Assembly (NCBI GenBank): GCA_947478525.1
Contig: CANJVU010000022.1
Location: 1 to 40,123 of the forward strand
Source of the DNA: Thiotrichales bacterium
GTDB lineage: Bacteria > Pseudomonadota > Gammaproteobacteria > Francisellales > CACEW01
Direction of reading: 5' to 3'
Length of the DNA stretch: 40,123 nt
Below are positions 1 through 8,321 of the stretch, one piece after another. Under the pieces are notes generated by a model. That model was not told where the DNA came from, did not search any database, and worked only from the letters and a program-made list of their open reading frames with translations. The position numbers and the translations under genes are program-made. Each line of letters starts with the position of its first letter. Within the stretch, counting starts at the first letter, position 1.

Positions 1-196
1 TCTGGATCTGCATTATAAGAACGCTCCGTCACGCTGAATAGATGGGGTTGTTTGAGCGCTTACGTAGCAACATGGTCATCATCGATTTTATCGCTAGCGA
101 CAGATCTTTCTCTGTTTTTAACAAAGCATCTGCTTCATCCAGCATCTTGCCTACTTGAATACCCTGTAATTTCACAGCTTTAAAGTAATTGGAATC
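1..196 (-). pseudogene. possible degraded ORF at window edge, identity unknown
   Basis: Reading the minus strand from about 196 down to 29 gives an uninterrupted, helical, Lys/Leu/Met-rich reading frame (it contains LDEADALLKTEKDLS) that ends in a stop at 29-31. A different minus frame then continues to the window edge (TERSYNADP), as if a frameshift had split one gene. No convincing start codon or ribosome site is visible. The helical part faintly recalls N-terminal regions of some transposases, but I cannot assign a family. It could equally be the eroded 3' part of a gene lying to the left of the window. Confidence 0.25.
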
Positions 197-246
197 CTAA
201 GGTTGCTGAGTCTGGACGGTTTTTTTGATTTTTGCAAAGATTTTTT

Positions 247-294
247 GCCCCCACCCTGACCCTCCCCCGGCAGAGCCGAGGGAGGGGAATCCTT
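247..294. repeat. GC-rich palindromic intergenic repeat
   Basis: A 12-bp stem with one C/A mismatch (260-271 pairs with 275-286, three-base loop) follows the CCCTGACCCTC-type lead-in typical of short dispersed palindromic repeats in many Proteobacteria. It lies downstream of the stop of the minus-strand operon that ends at 333. It may end or stabilise that transcript, although no T-run follows the hairpin directly. Its sequence differs from the other palindromic element in this window (9980 and 15971). Confidence 0.6.
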
Positions 295-332
295 CTCTTT
301 ACATCATTACCGGAGCTGAATAGTTACCGTTT

Positions 333-842
333 TTATTTTCCTAACAACTGTTGAGTTAACTTTGGATCGGCGGAGTCTTGCCCCAGCCAGATACTAAAAA
401 ATGCCTCAGCAAAATCTCGTCCCTGCACTTCCCCTAGGCACTGAGCTTGGCCATTATAAAAAACTGTCGCCTGACCATCAAAATACCCAATCAAAACACT
501 ACCCGACTTCACATTAGGAAAAATCACCGCCATCTCTTTTGCCCATTCCTGCAAGGTGCTCTCTGGATATTTCTTTGACTGCCTACGAATTTGCTTTAAG
601 GTTTCATCAACAATCTCTTGCCCTGTAAAAGTTCTTAAATATTGGATTTTCAAAGCAAAAGGATGTTCGTAACTCCAGGGTGTTTGTTCGGCATATAGCT
701 GGATATTGTAAACTTTCCAAAAAAAATAATGGTATTGCGCAGCTCCAATCTGCTGCATTGCGGGTAAACGGGGCAATACACTGACTGGATTAGCAAAAAC
801 TGGACTCATCATGAGCGCCAGTAATAAACATAAAGTTTTCAC
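333..842 (-). CDS. secreted chalcone isomerase-like protein (Chalcone_3 family)
   Basis: The product is a 169-residue protein starting at GTG 842, chosen because GAGG sits just upstream and the resulting N-terminus (MKTLCLLLALMMSPVFA) is a clean Sec signal peptide. A longer ATG-started frame would overlap the preceding tsaC. The mature part carries the chalcone isomerase-like pattern: FFWKVYNIQLY near the start, RTFTGQEI in the middle, then WAKEM, FPNVKSGS, a LGEV turn and AFFSIWLG close to the end. Bacterial members of this family are small periplasmic proteins of unproven function; flavonoid chemistry should not be assumed. It is the last gene of the terC-lysR-tsaC operon, 11 nt after tsaC. 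Family assignment is confident, function unknown. Confidence 0.82.
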   Translation of the reverse strand: MKTLCLLLALMMSPVFANPVSVLPRLPAMQQIGAAQYHYFFWKVYNIQLYAEQTPWSYEHPFALKIQYLRTFTGQEIVDETLKQIRRQSKKYPESTLQEWAKEMAVIFPNVKSGSVLIGYFDGQATVFYNGQAQCLGEVQGRDFAEAFFSIWLGQDSADPKLTQQLLGK

Positions 843-853
843 AATGGACCTCA

Positions 854-1771
854 CTATGTTGTTAAATGCCCTGCTTTCAACAACCGATCTCGAATAGCAG
901 ACCATTCCTCTTTTTCTGGCGGTAAAATAATACACAAGCTTTTAGAATCTGCTGCATCCGCTTTTCTCAATAGCGAATATAGTTGTCGGGCGCAGAGTGC
1001 TGGTTCCTGGGGTAAGGCAATTCTGAGTGCATCGGGATTGTTTTTCACATAACCCGCCAACAGGTCTGATTGGTGCGCCTCGAACAAATGCAGGGGCTTT
1101 TTAGGCGCATAATGAACCCAATGTGCCCCAGGTACTTTTACACCAGCGTGCTTATTCTTCCAACCTTCATCACACGGCAAACCCGTCACTTCAGAAATCT
1201 GTTGTGCACTAATCATGCCCGGTCGTAACACAGACAGTCGCTCAGGATTGAGTAATGACACGATGGCAGACTCAACACCCACTGAGCACTTACCCCCCTC
1301 TAAAACCAATGTTTCCAAGCCGAGAGCAAATTCAACTTCTTCTGCAGACGTAGGACTTAATTGTGTAAACCGATTGGCTGAAGGTGCCACCAAAGGCCCA
1401 ACCGCTTCTATTAACGATAAAGTCAAAGGATGATTTGGCATCCGAATGGCCACGGAATTTTGACTACCGGTAATATCACGACTGACCAGGCCTGACTTGG
1501 GCAAAACTAGTGTTAAGGGCCCTGGCCAAAAAGCTTTTGCCAACTGTTCTGCCACCACGCCAACCCCCGTTGTTAAGGCTTTCAGCGCTTCAAAATCGGC
1601 CACATGAATTATTAAAGGATGGTCTTTAGGACGTTGCTTCAAGGCAAATACCTTGTTGACTGCTTGGGGTAAATCATAACGCGCCGCCAGGCCATAAACC
1701 GTCTCAGTCGGAATAGCAACGACACCTCCTCGATTTAAGCGATCAATGGCCTGTTGTAAATTAACTTTCAT
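854..1771 (-). CDS. tsaC: L-threonylcarbamoyladenylate synthase (TsaC2/Sua5 type)
   Basis: This enzyme makes threonylcarbamoyl-AMP from threonine, bicarbonate and ATP, the first step of the t6A37 modification of ANN-decoding tRNAs in the cytoplasm. At 305 residues it is the long Sua5 form rather than the ~190-residue YrdC form. The YrdC domain (about 8-190) shows IPTETVYGL, the KxR element (K45, R47), PSANR (S131, N133) and GVESAI. The linker motif PGAHWVHYAPKKP (about 214-226) leads into the C-terminal Sua5 domain. It starts 5 nt after the lysR stop, with AGGA upstream. Its substrate is bicarbonate and its operon faces a bicarbonate-uptake operon, so the placement may not be accidental; that is inference. 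Confidence 0.93.
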   Translation of the reverse strand: MKVNLQQAIDRLNRGGVVAIPTETVYGLAARYDLPQAVNKVFALKQRPKDHPLIIHVADFEALKALTTGVGVVAEQLAKAFWPGPLTLVLPKSGLVSRDITGSQNSVAIRMPNHPLTLSLIEAVGPLVAPSANRFTQLSPTSAEEVEFALGLETLVLEGGKCSVGVESAIVSLLNPERLSVLRPGMISAQQISEVTGLPCDEGWKNKHAGVKVPGAHWVHYAPKKPLHLFEAHQSDLLAGYVKNNPDALRIALPQEPALCARQLYSLLRKADAADSKSLCIILPPEKEEWSAIRDRLLKAGHLTT

Positions 1772-1776
1772 CTCAT

Positions 1777-2685
1777 TTATTCCTGTTGAATATGCCCCAG
1801 CGAAGGATGTGCTTGCACAAAATGATAAAACGCCTGAACCAAAGGCGAAACATATTTATTGGCATGCCTAACCAAATACCATTTATGGGGCAAAGGCAAA
1901 TCAGCAAAAGCCAAGGTTGTGATAAGCCCTGTGCTTAATTCCAACTCAATACTTTGTTTAGAGACCAGCGAAATCCCCATATTCGCCATAATCATCTGCT
2001 TGATGGATTCATTATTGCCAATTTCAAGGGTGTGTTGTGGTGCAATTTTATGGCGTTGAAGCCATTTGGTCATCACCATGCGTGTGCCAGAGCCAACTTC
2101 ACGCAAGAGCCACGTTTCTTTTGACAGCAAAGCAATCGAGCGTTTTTTACATTTGACCAGGGGATGCTCTGGAGAACCGGCCAACACCAGCTCATCTTCA
2201 TAAAACGGCTGGCTTTGAATGGGGATATCGGTTGGGGGTTGGCTCATGATGACACAATCATCTTCATTATTCTTTAGATGCTCAATCACCTGTTCCCGGT
2301 TGAGCACTTTGAGCTTAATATGGACCTCAGGATAGGTCTCCTGAAAGGCACCCAATAGGCGAGGGACAAAGTATTTTGCCGTAGAAACAATCGACAAGGA
2401 AAATTCACCGGCTATTTTTCCTTGGAGCAATCCCATTCGCTCCTGCGTATTCAATAACAGCGCATCAACCTGCTGAGCTGCTTCAAATAAAACTTTGCCA
2501 GCCTGGGTGAGATAACAACGCTTTCCAATCACTTCCAACAAAGGTTGGTGGTAGTATTCTTGCAACTGCTTAAGAATATTCGAGACAGCCGGTTGCGTCA
2601 TATGTAATTGCTTAGCCGCAGAGGTAATACCCCCGCTATTGGCAACCGCTCGAAAAACATTGAGTTGATGTAAACTAAGTCTCAT
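1777..2685 (-). CDS. LysR-family transcriptional regulator (CbbR-like), probable DAB operon regulator
   Basis: This is a 302-residue LysR-type regulator. Residues 1-60 form the winged helix-turn-helix (LNVFRAVANSGGITSAAKQL, then TQPAVSNILKQL). The rest is a periplasmic-binding-protein-like effector domain with a typical EVGSGTR ligand-loop motif. CbbR-type LysR proteins commonly accompany carbon-fixation and DAB inorganic-carbon uptake genes. Here the divergent dabB-dabA operon starts just beyond terC, so this protein is the natural candidate regulator, perhaps sensing a carbon-related metabolite. Its ATG overlaps the terC stop by 4 nt (ATGA), indicating translational coupling. Regulator class is certain; the target is inferred. 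Confidence 0.9.
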   Translation of the reverse strand: MRLSLHQLNVFRAVANSGGITSAAKQLHMTQPAVSNILKQLQEYYHQPLLEVIGKRCYLTQAGKVLFEAAQQVDALLLNTQERMGLLQGKIAGEFSLSIVSTAKYFVPRLLGAFQETYPEVHIKLKVLNREQVIEHLKNNEDDCVIMSQPPTDIPIQSQPFYEDELVLAGSPEHPLVKCKKRSIALLSKETWLLREVGSGTRMVMTKWLQRHKIAPQHTLEIGNNESIKQMIMANMGISLVSKQSIELELSTGLITTLAFADLPLPHKWYLVRHANKYVSPLVQAFYHFVQAHPSLGHIQQE

Positions 2686-3647
2686 GTGGATTTCTTTATT
2701 TTTGTGAGTCGACCTCTATAAATACTCAAAAGCACACAGCTTAACAGTGTTAAAAAAACCAGCGATAAAGTAAAAGCAATTGGGACCTTTATCCAGTGTC
2801 CTATCAACAATTTTATACCCACAAAAATCAGTATTAGCGATAGACCATATTTTAAATATTCAAACTTTTCAGAAAGATTTGAAAGCAGAAAATATAATGC
2901 TCTTAACCCCAGAATAGCAAAGATATTTGAAGTAAAGATAATAAATGGATCGCTGGTTACTGCAAAAATAGCAGGAATACTATCCACAGCAAAAATGAGA
3001 TCGGTCACTTCGACCAACACCAAAACTAAAAAAAGAGGGGTAACATAAGTCAACTTGTCTTTTTTTACCAAAAACTTTTCTTGAACCAAAGTATCTGTAA
3101 CTCTTAAATACTTTTTCATCACATTAAGCAAAAGATTTTTTTGAAGATCTTTGTGTTGGTTTGAAAAAAGGAGCATTTTAATCCCCAACGCCAATAAGAA
3201 AAACCCAAACACATAAAGCATCCAATAAAACTGGCTGATGACCCACACTCCACATAAAATCATAATAAAACGCAAGACTACTGCGCCAATCACTCCATAA
3301 ACCAAAACTCTATGTTGATATTCCGCAGGTATCGAAAAATAGCTAAAAATCATTACGAAAACAAATATATTATCGATGGAGAGAAATTTTTCTATCAAGT
3401 AGCCTGAGAAAAACTCTAAAGCACGTTCATTCGCAACCTCATGGCTTATCGTATGTTTAAGATAAAGCCATAATAAAAAATTGAATATAAAAGCAAGAGC
3501 AATCCACACGCTGGTCCACGCCAAAGCTTCTTTTACTGAAACACGATGGGCTTTTCTGCCCCCACACAAATATAAGTCCACCAGCAACATTAATAACACA
3601 AATGCGACAAAAACAATCCACATCCACCATTCACCAACCGTATTCAT
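2682..3647 (-). CDS. TerC/Alx family integral membrane protein (probable metal-ion exporter)
   Basis: The 321-residue protein has about nine hydrophobic helices and the family hallmarks: LMLLVDLYL in TM1, the acidic motif SIDNIFVF after ALEFFSGYLIEK, and EVTDLIFAVDSIPAIFAV in the second half. The aspartates in these two motifs are those implicated in metal handling by the family. E. coli Alx, of the same length, exports manganese and is induced at high pH. The start is ATG 3647, with an excellent GGAGG 8 nt upstream. It is first in a four-gene operon with lysR, tsaC and the chalcone-isomerase-like gene, divergent from dabB-dabA. Bicarbonate import raises cytoplasmic pH, so an Alx-like partner would make sense; this is inference. 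Confidence 0.9.
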   Translation of the reverse strand: MNTVGEWWMWIVFVAFVLLMLLVDLYLCGGRKAHRVSVKEALAWTSVWIALAFIFNFLLWLYLKHTISHEVANERALEFFSGYLIEKFLSIDNIFVFVMIFSYFSIPAEYQHRVLVYGVIGAVVLRFIMILCGVWVISQFYWMLYVFGFFLLALGIKMLLFSNQHKDLQKNLLLNVMKKYLRVTDTLVQEKFLVKKDKLTYVTPLFLVLVLVEVTDLIFAVDSIPAIFAVTSDPFIIFTSNIFAILGLRALYFLLSNLSEKFEYLKYGLSLILIFVGIKLLIGHWIKVPIAFTLSLVFLTLLSCVLLSIYRGRLTKIKKST

Positions 3648-3741
3648 TGATAAGCCTCCACTATAGAATTGATTTAAGATTGAAACGCCAATACAATCAT
3701 CACTTTAAAATGATTATAAAAATAAAAACAATCAATTTTTA

Positions 3742-3765
3742 ATAATGATAGCAAACTATTATAAT
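3742..3765. promoter_or_regulatory. candidate LysR operator (T-N11-A palindrome) between terC-lysR and dabBA
   Basis: ATAATGATAG (3742-3751) and CTATTATAAT (3756-3765) are inverted repeats matching at 8 of 10 positions, separated by four bases. They contain a T-N11-A core (T3746 to A3758), the signature of LysR-type binding sites. The site is 31 bp upstream of the dabB start and about 95 bp upstream of terC. The right arm also contains TATAAT (3760-3765), which could serve as the dabB -10 box. The AT-rich background makes chance palindromes easier, hence modest confidence. Confidence 0.4.
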
Positions 3766-3796
3766 AAATCACAACATTTTTTAATTAGACTATCAA

Positions 3797-5032
3797 ATGA
3801 ACCTTCTCACCCTTGGCATGCTCATATTTGTTGTTTTAATCAGCATCATCGTATTTAGTTATGCCTCATGCTATATGGCCGGCGATCTTAGAAAAACCTC
3901 ATTTTTAGGCAACCTGTGCGCTGTGACCGCAAGTGTAATTTGTTTAGTTCTGGCCAACAACCTACTTATTGCATTTATTGGATGGCAAGGCATCAGTTAT
4001 TTTATTTACCAATTATTGACTCACTATAAAGATAGACCTCAAGCCATTGCTGCAGCAAAACACAAATGCAAAATCACGCGAATTGGAGATGCAAGCTTCC
4101 TGATCGCCATTATTCTTTCCTACAGCACTCTCCACTCAAGCGAATATAGCCAGCTGGCTCAGTCTTCTCAAGCGGGATTCATTGCTTTTTTACTGGCATT
4201 CGCCGTCATCACCAAAGCCTCTCTTTTTCCTTTTCACACCTGGTTGCCCAAAACCCTGGAAACTCCCACACCCGTTTCAGCATTAATGCATGCAGGCGTC
4301 ATCAATGCGGGCGGGTTTTTGTTGATTCGCCTTTTTTCACTGATAAGCCAACACCTCTGGGTACTGATATTTTTAACCCTGATTGGATGTCTTACTGCTG
4401 TTGTAGGGTCTTTGTATACCATGGTCCAACCGAGTATTAAGAAAAAACTGGCGTATTCCACTGTAAGCCAAATGGGGTTTATGTTTTTTCAATACGGCTT
4501 GGGCTCACCGCTTTCAGCCCTGTTTCATTTGTTTTCTCACGGGCTTTATAAAGCCACTGCATTTTTAGACAGCGGCAATGGATTAAGACAGGGCTATGCA
4601 AAAGAAGCCCCTTACTCAGCGCTGCTTTCCCTCAAGAAAACCGCTGTCGCCCTGTTGGGAACCGGCGTGATTTTGATGATCGCTGACCACTACTTTGATC
4701 TACGCTCCATTCCGCTTCTGAGCCTTGGATTCGTCAGTCTCAGCTTGTTCCAATGGCTGCTCAATGCGCCAGAAAATTCCTGGCATCATATGACCTTCAC
4801 CTACCTATTTGCCCTGTTCCTCACGGCAGAATACGCGGTAGCAACCCATATTTTTGAACATTATTTTTCGTTGGGTGCCATAACCTGGCTGCCTGTAGAT
4901 GCTCAACGCACCTTACTCGCTGCTTTATGGACCATACAACTGGCGGCATCTCTTTTCCCTATACGTCTGATTCAAAAAACCCAGACAGCACGCTGTTTAT
5001 ATCGATTACTCAAGGAACATCGTTATGCTTAA
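3797..5032 (+). CDS. dabB: DabB, membrane subunit of the DAB inorganic-carbon transporter
   Basis: This 411-residue protein belongs to the proton-conducting transporter family (NuoL/MrpA-like) and has about 11-12 hydrophobic segments. The conserved core is visible: TKASLFPFHTWLPKTLE (about 139-155), TPVSALMHAGVINAGGF, then KKKLAYSTVSQMGFMF and a following Leu/His-rich helix (LFHLFSHGLYKA). Together with DabA it is thought to couple a cation gradient to vectorial CO2 hydration, accumulating bicarbonate in the cytoplasm. It is shorter than some DabB homologues but keeps the whole family core. The ATG has no good Shine-Dalgarno sequence. Its end overlaps dabA by 8 nt, so the subunits are translationally coupled. 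The pairing with DabA makes the assignment strong. Confidence 0.9.
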   Translation: MNLLTLGMLIFVVLISIIVFSYASCYMAGDLRKTSFLGNLCAVTASVICLVLANNLLIAFIGWQGISYFIYQLLTHYKDRPQAIAAAKHKCKITRIGDASFLIAIILSYSTLHSSEYSQLAQSSQAGFIAFLLAFAVITKASLFPFHTWLPKTLETPTPVSALMHAGVINAGGFLLIRLFSLISQHLWVLIFLTLIGCLTAVVGSLYTMVQPSIKKKLAYSTVSQMGFMFFQYGLGSPLSALFHLFSHGLYKATAFLDSGNGLRQGYAKEAPYSALLSLKKTAVALLGTGVILMIADHYFDLRSIPLLSLGFVSLSLFQWLLNAPENSWHHMTFTYLFALFLTAEYAVATHIFEHYFSLGAITWLPVDAQRTLLAALWTIQLAASLFPIRLIQKTQTARCLYRLLKEHRYA

Positions 5033-7238
5033 TGAAAACCCCAACATTGCCAAGGCCATTCAAGAAGCACAAAGCTGGATCGGTCAATACTGGCCATTAC
5101 AAGCTGCCGTAGCCACCAACCCTTTATCTGGAAGAACCCATGAGTCTTTTTTAGCAACCTCAGAAAAACTTCATACCCAAGGGGTTGAAAGCACCTTACC
5201 ACTCACATTTTATTATCAGGCGTATCAAACCGGCAAAATCACTCTCGCAGCCATTCAACATGCAGCAGAGCAGCTTTCCCTGTCTCAAGATCAAATAGAG
5301 TGGATCTTGGCTCAGGCCACCGCCGCTCAACCAGAAGCATTGACATCCGAACCCCCTGTGTTATTAATCAGCGAACGGATCCCTGATCATAAGAAAGGCC
5401 AGGCAAAATCTTGGGTTTTGCAAACCTGCACAGAATGGCTGGCTCATTACTTTGACCAAGGGGAAGCCGCTTGGAGACCGAATGGGAATAAAAGCTTGAG
5501 GATTTTTTGGGAGGAGCACCATCCTGGTCAAATAAAAGATATTGAGCATTATGTGAAGAAGATGGGGATTGATCCGCAACACTACGCGCGCTACTTTACC
5601 CGCATCCTATTTTATCTTCGAGGGTATGCCAGTTTGATTCAATGGCTAAACCATCACCCTCAGAACCCCTGGGTAAAAGGCAGTGCAGACATCAAAACCC
5701 TCATCTTGATGTGGCTACATTACGAAGCAACCTTATTTTCTCACAATAAAATTGACCTAAAACAGATTGAATGGGTTGAGCCTCAGATTCACTCGACGGG
5801 GATCTCCACCACCACGTTAAGGTATCTGTGGCAAACCGCTTATGAGTGGACAGAATACCAAAAATTACTCTGTCAGTTAACTCAACACACGCATGCTACC
5901 AGAAATAAAAACACCCGTGCTCAATTTATTTTTTGCATGGATCCTCGCTCAGAAGGCTTCCGGCGTCACCTGGAGCAAAATAGTTCATTTGAGACGTTTG
6001 CCGCTGCAGGTTTTTTTGGGTTTCCATTTAATATCAACCATTCCGACCACTCCCTATGTCAATGGCAGTCTCCTGGCTTATTGAAGGCATCACAACAGGT
6101 CACCTGTGTGATGGGCATGAAAAACCCCCTATCTTTTGAGGCACCGATTAAAAAAAACCAACAAAACCCCTTATCTGCTTTTGGGTTGATCGAGTGGACC
6201 AACGTGTTTCCCTTATTCAAATTATTGCTTAAACAATACCTCCCAGGTCTGTATAAAAGCCTGCTGGGTGCTCCCCAAAAAAAGATTCGGACGATTGCTT
6301 TGTCTGACAGTTCTTTCAACATTGCCCAAGCCACTCAAGCCGGTGAAAGTTTCTTAAAAAGCATTGGCCTCACCAAAAACTTTGCCCCCTTCATATTTAT
6401 CTGTGGACATGAAGCGAAAGCGGACAATAATCCTCTTTTATCGGGATTACAGTGTGGCGCTTGCGGAGCCAACTCTGGCCAGCCCAACGCCGAACTGGCT
6501 GCTTCCGCATTAAACCACCCCAATGTAAGGGAAGAACTTAAACAGCGAGGCATTGATATTCCTGATCAAACGCTTTTTATCCCTGCCTTCCATTATACAA
6601 CGAGCGATGAGTTGGTTTTCGACATACCCTTAGGGAAAAAAGGGGTTGAGCAGATTGGCGTGGCGATCAAAACCGCAGAAAATAACTTACGTCAAGAGCG
6701 CCTCCAATCCTGGCCGAGCAAACACTCCTCAGTGTGGCGCAAAACCAAAGACTGGTCAGAGTTACTTCCCGAATTAGGCTTAGCCAACCATACCGCCTTA
6801 ATTATTGGCCCTCGCGCTTATACCCGTGGTTTAGATTTAGAAAGACGAGTTTTTTTGCACGATTACACATCAGAGGAGGACGCATCGGGAGAAATATTAC
6901 AAAACATTTTGCTGGGGCCTGGCGTGGTTGCCCAGTGGATTAACAGCTACTATTACTTTTCCAGTGTTGCGCCTGCTCACTTTGGTGGGGGTAAAAAAAC
7001 CTTACACAACTTAACGGGCAATATTGGCGTGGTTGAAGGCAATGGAGGTGATTTAAAAATTGGGTTACCTGAAGAAAGTTTGCGCTTTCAAAATCAACTG
7101 CTGCAAGAACCACGGCGGTTATTGTGGATTATTTTCGCTCCCAAAGCTCAGGTAAAATCGATCATTGAAAAGCACCCCATTCTTCAGCAACTGATTGAAG
7201 GTCAATGGATATGGCTACAGGTGATAGAAAAGGAGTGA
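5025..7238 (+). CDS. dabA: DabA (UPF0753/DUF2309), carbonic-anhydrase-like subunit of the DAB transporter
   Basis: This 737-residue protein is the soluble, membrane-associated partner of DabB and resembles a beta-carbonic anhydrase. The four expected zinc ligands are intact: C304 and D306 in CMDPRSEGF, H462 in CGHEAKAD and C477 in LQCGACGANSG. Their spacing matches published DabA (C351, D353, H524, C539 in Halothiobacillus, with the same 15-residue His-Cys gap). R308, two residues after the Asp, is also kept. The N-terminal third and the C-terminal GGGKKTLHN...GNGGDLKIGLP region are typical of UPF0753. At 737 residues it is on the short side. AAGGA precedes the ATG, which lies inside dabB. 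The protein should be catalytically competent. Confidence 0.93.
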   Translation: MLNENPNIAKAIQEAQSWIGQYWPLQAAVATNPLSGRTHESFLATSEKLHTQGVESTLPLTFYYQAYQTGKITLAAIQHAAEQLSLSQDQIEWILAQATAAQPEALTSEPPVLLISERIPDHKKGQAKSWVLQTCTEWLAHYFDQGEAAWRPNGNKSLRIFWEEHHPGQIKDIEHYVKKMGIDPQHYARYFTRILFYLRGYASLIQWLNHHPQNPWVKGSADIKTLILMWLHYEATLFSHNKIDLKQIEWVEPQIHSTGISTTTLRYLWQTAYEWTEYQKLLCQLTQHTHATRNKNTRAQFIFCMDPRSEGFRRHLEQNSSFETFAAAGFFGFPFNINHSDHSLCQWQSPGLLKASQQVTCVMGMKNPLSFEAPIKKNQQNPLSAFGLIEWTNVFPLFKLLLKQYLPGLYKSLLGAPQKKIRTIALSDSSFNIAQATQAGESFLKSIGLTKNFAPFIFICGHEAKADNNPLLSGLQCGACGANSGQPNAELAASALNHPNVREELKQRGIDIPDQTLFIPAFHYTTSDELVFDIPLGKKGVEQIGVAIKTAENNLRQERLQSWPSKHSSVWRKTKDWSELLPELGLANHTALIIGPRAYTRGLDLERRVFLHDYTSEEDASGEILQNILLGPGVVAQWINSYYYFSSVAPAHFGGGKKTLHNLTGNIGVVEGNGGDLKIGLPEESLRFQNQLLQEPRRLLWIIFAPKAQVKSIIEKHPILQQLIEGQWIWLQVIEKE

Positions 7239-7242
7239 GCAA

Positions 7243-8076
7243 ATGTTTTATAAAAACCAAACTATTCTGGTGGCAACCAGGCATCAAAAAGAGCGTGTCA
7301 TTGGACCGGCACTGGAACAAGCACTGCAGTGTAAAATATTTACGCCTCCTGATTTTGACACCGATCAGTTTGGTACCTTTTGTAGACAGATCAAGCGTAC
7401 GGCCACCGCTTATGAAACCGTCATTCAAAAAGCCAAAACCGCTGCACAACACTATGGTTATCGCTATGCCATTGCTAACGAAGGTAGCTTTGGCCCCCAC
7501 CCCGATTTTTTTATGGTTCCCGGTGACATTGAATTGATTGCCCTGATAGATCTCAAAAACGGCATTGAAATTATTGAAAGCGTTATTTCCACGGACACCA
7601 ATTACGCTCATCTTGATTTAAACGCTGGCGATGATTATTCCGCCTTTTTAAAGCAGGTAAAGTTTCCCAGTCACGGCCTAATGGTCAAAGCATTGGCAAC
7701 GGGATGGATTCAAAAAGGGATTACCGACCCCCTTACCTTAAAGAACGCGATTGATGAAGCATTAGAACAGTCAAGCCAAGTCCGACTCGAAACCGACATG
7801 CGCGCCCTCTTTAACCCCTCACGTATGGCCGTAATTGCCTCCGCCGCAGAAAAATTAGCTCAGCGCCTCTTACAACAATGCCCGCAATGCAATAGCCCAG
7901 GGTTTGGTAGGTTGACCACGAGCGGAAAGCTTCTGTGCGAATGGTGCGAAGCCCCGAGTACTTTATATCAATTTCAATTAAAACAGTGTGTGGCGTGTGA
8001 CTATCAGGAACAATCCAAACGCCCGGATGGTCTTACCAACGCACCGGCGCGATATTGTGAATACTGCAATCCTTAG
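7243..8076 (+). CDS. DUF6671-like protein with cysteine-rich C-terminus, third gene of the DAB operon
   Basis: This 277-residue protein starts 4 nt after dabA, with AGGAG in the ideal position, so it is almost certainly co-expressed with dabBA. The N-terminal part (about 8-190) carries VATRHQKERVIGPALEQAL, DFDTDQFGTFCRQI, NEGSFGPHPDFFMVPGD and a following LIDLKNG segment. I recognise this as the uncharacterised DUF6671 family from memory. The C-terminal ~65 residues hold four CxxC pairs (CPQC, CEWC, CVAC, CEYC), suggesting one or two zinc ribbons. There is no signal peptide or membrane segment, so the protein is cytosolic. Function is unknown. A regulatory, metal-handling or DabA-assembly role is possible from context only. 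Confidence 0.78.
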   Translation: MFYKNQTILVATRHQKERVIGPALEQALQCKIFTPPDFDTDQFGTFCRQIKRTATAYETVIQKAKTAAQHYGYRYAIANEGSFGPHPDFFMVPGDIELIALIDLKNGIEIIESVISTDTNYAHLDLNAGDDYSAFLKQVKFPSHGLMVKALATGWIQKGITDPLTLKNAIDEALEQSSQVRLETDMRALFNPSRMAVIASAAEKLAQRLLQQCPQCNSPGFGRLTTSGKLLCEWCEAPSTLYQFQLKQCVACDYQEQSKRPDGLTNAPARYCEYCNP

Positions 8077-8141
8077 GCAGTCGATCGTTTTGGCAACATC
8101 GCTAAAAAGCCGAATGTGTTTTTGAAAACGAAAAAGTAAAG

Positions 8142-8217
<76 letters not shown>

Positions 8218-8229
8218 ACAACGGCAGTC

Positions 8230-8258
8230 ATTAAATACAATTTCGCAGGCGGGGTCAA
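8230..8258 (-). promoter_or_regulatory. sigma70 promoter of tRNA-Phe
   Basis: On the minus strand, TTGACC (8253-8258) is followed after exactly 17 bp by TTTAAT (8230-8235). A GC-rich discriminator (GACTGCCG) follows before the mature tRNA 5' end at 8217. A GC-rich discriminator is typical of stringently controlled stable-RNA promoters. The call rests on matches to consensus and position only. Confidence 0.6.
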
Positions 8259-8321
8259 GCTTTTCTTTACATATTGACGGGTTGCTTGCATAATAAAATC
8301 TTTCAGCAAGGTGCATCACAT

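Noticed and set aside
7162..7611. 149-codon minus-strand ORF opposite the dabA end and the DUF6671-like gene
   Set aside because: It lies antisense to two well-supported genes, and its translation has no recognisable motif or ribosome site.
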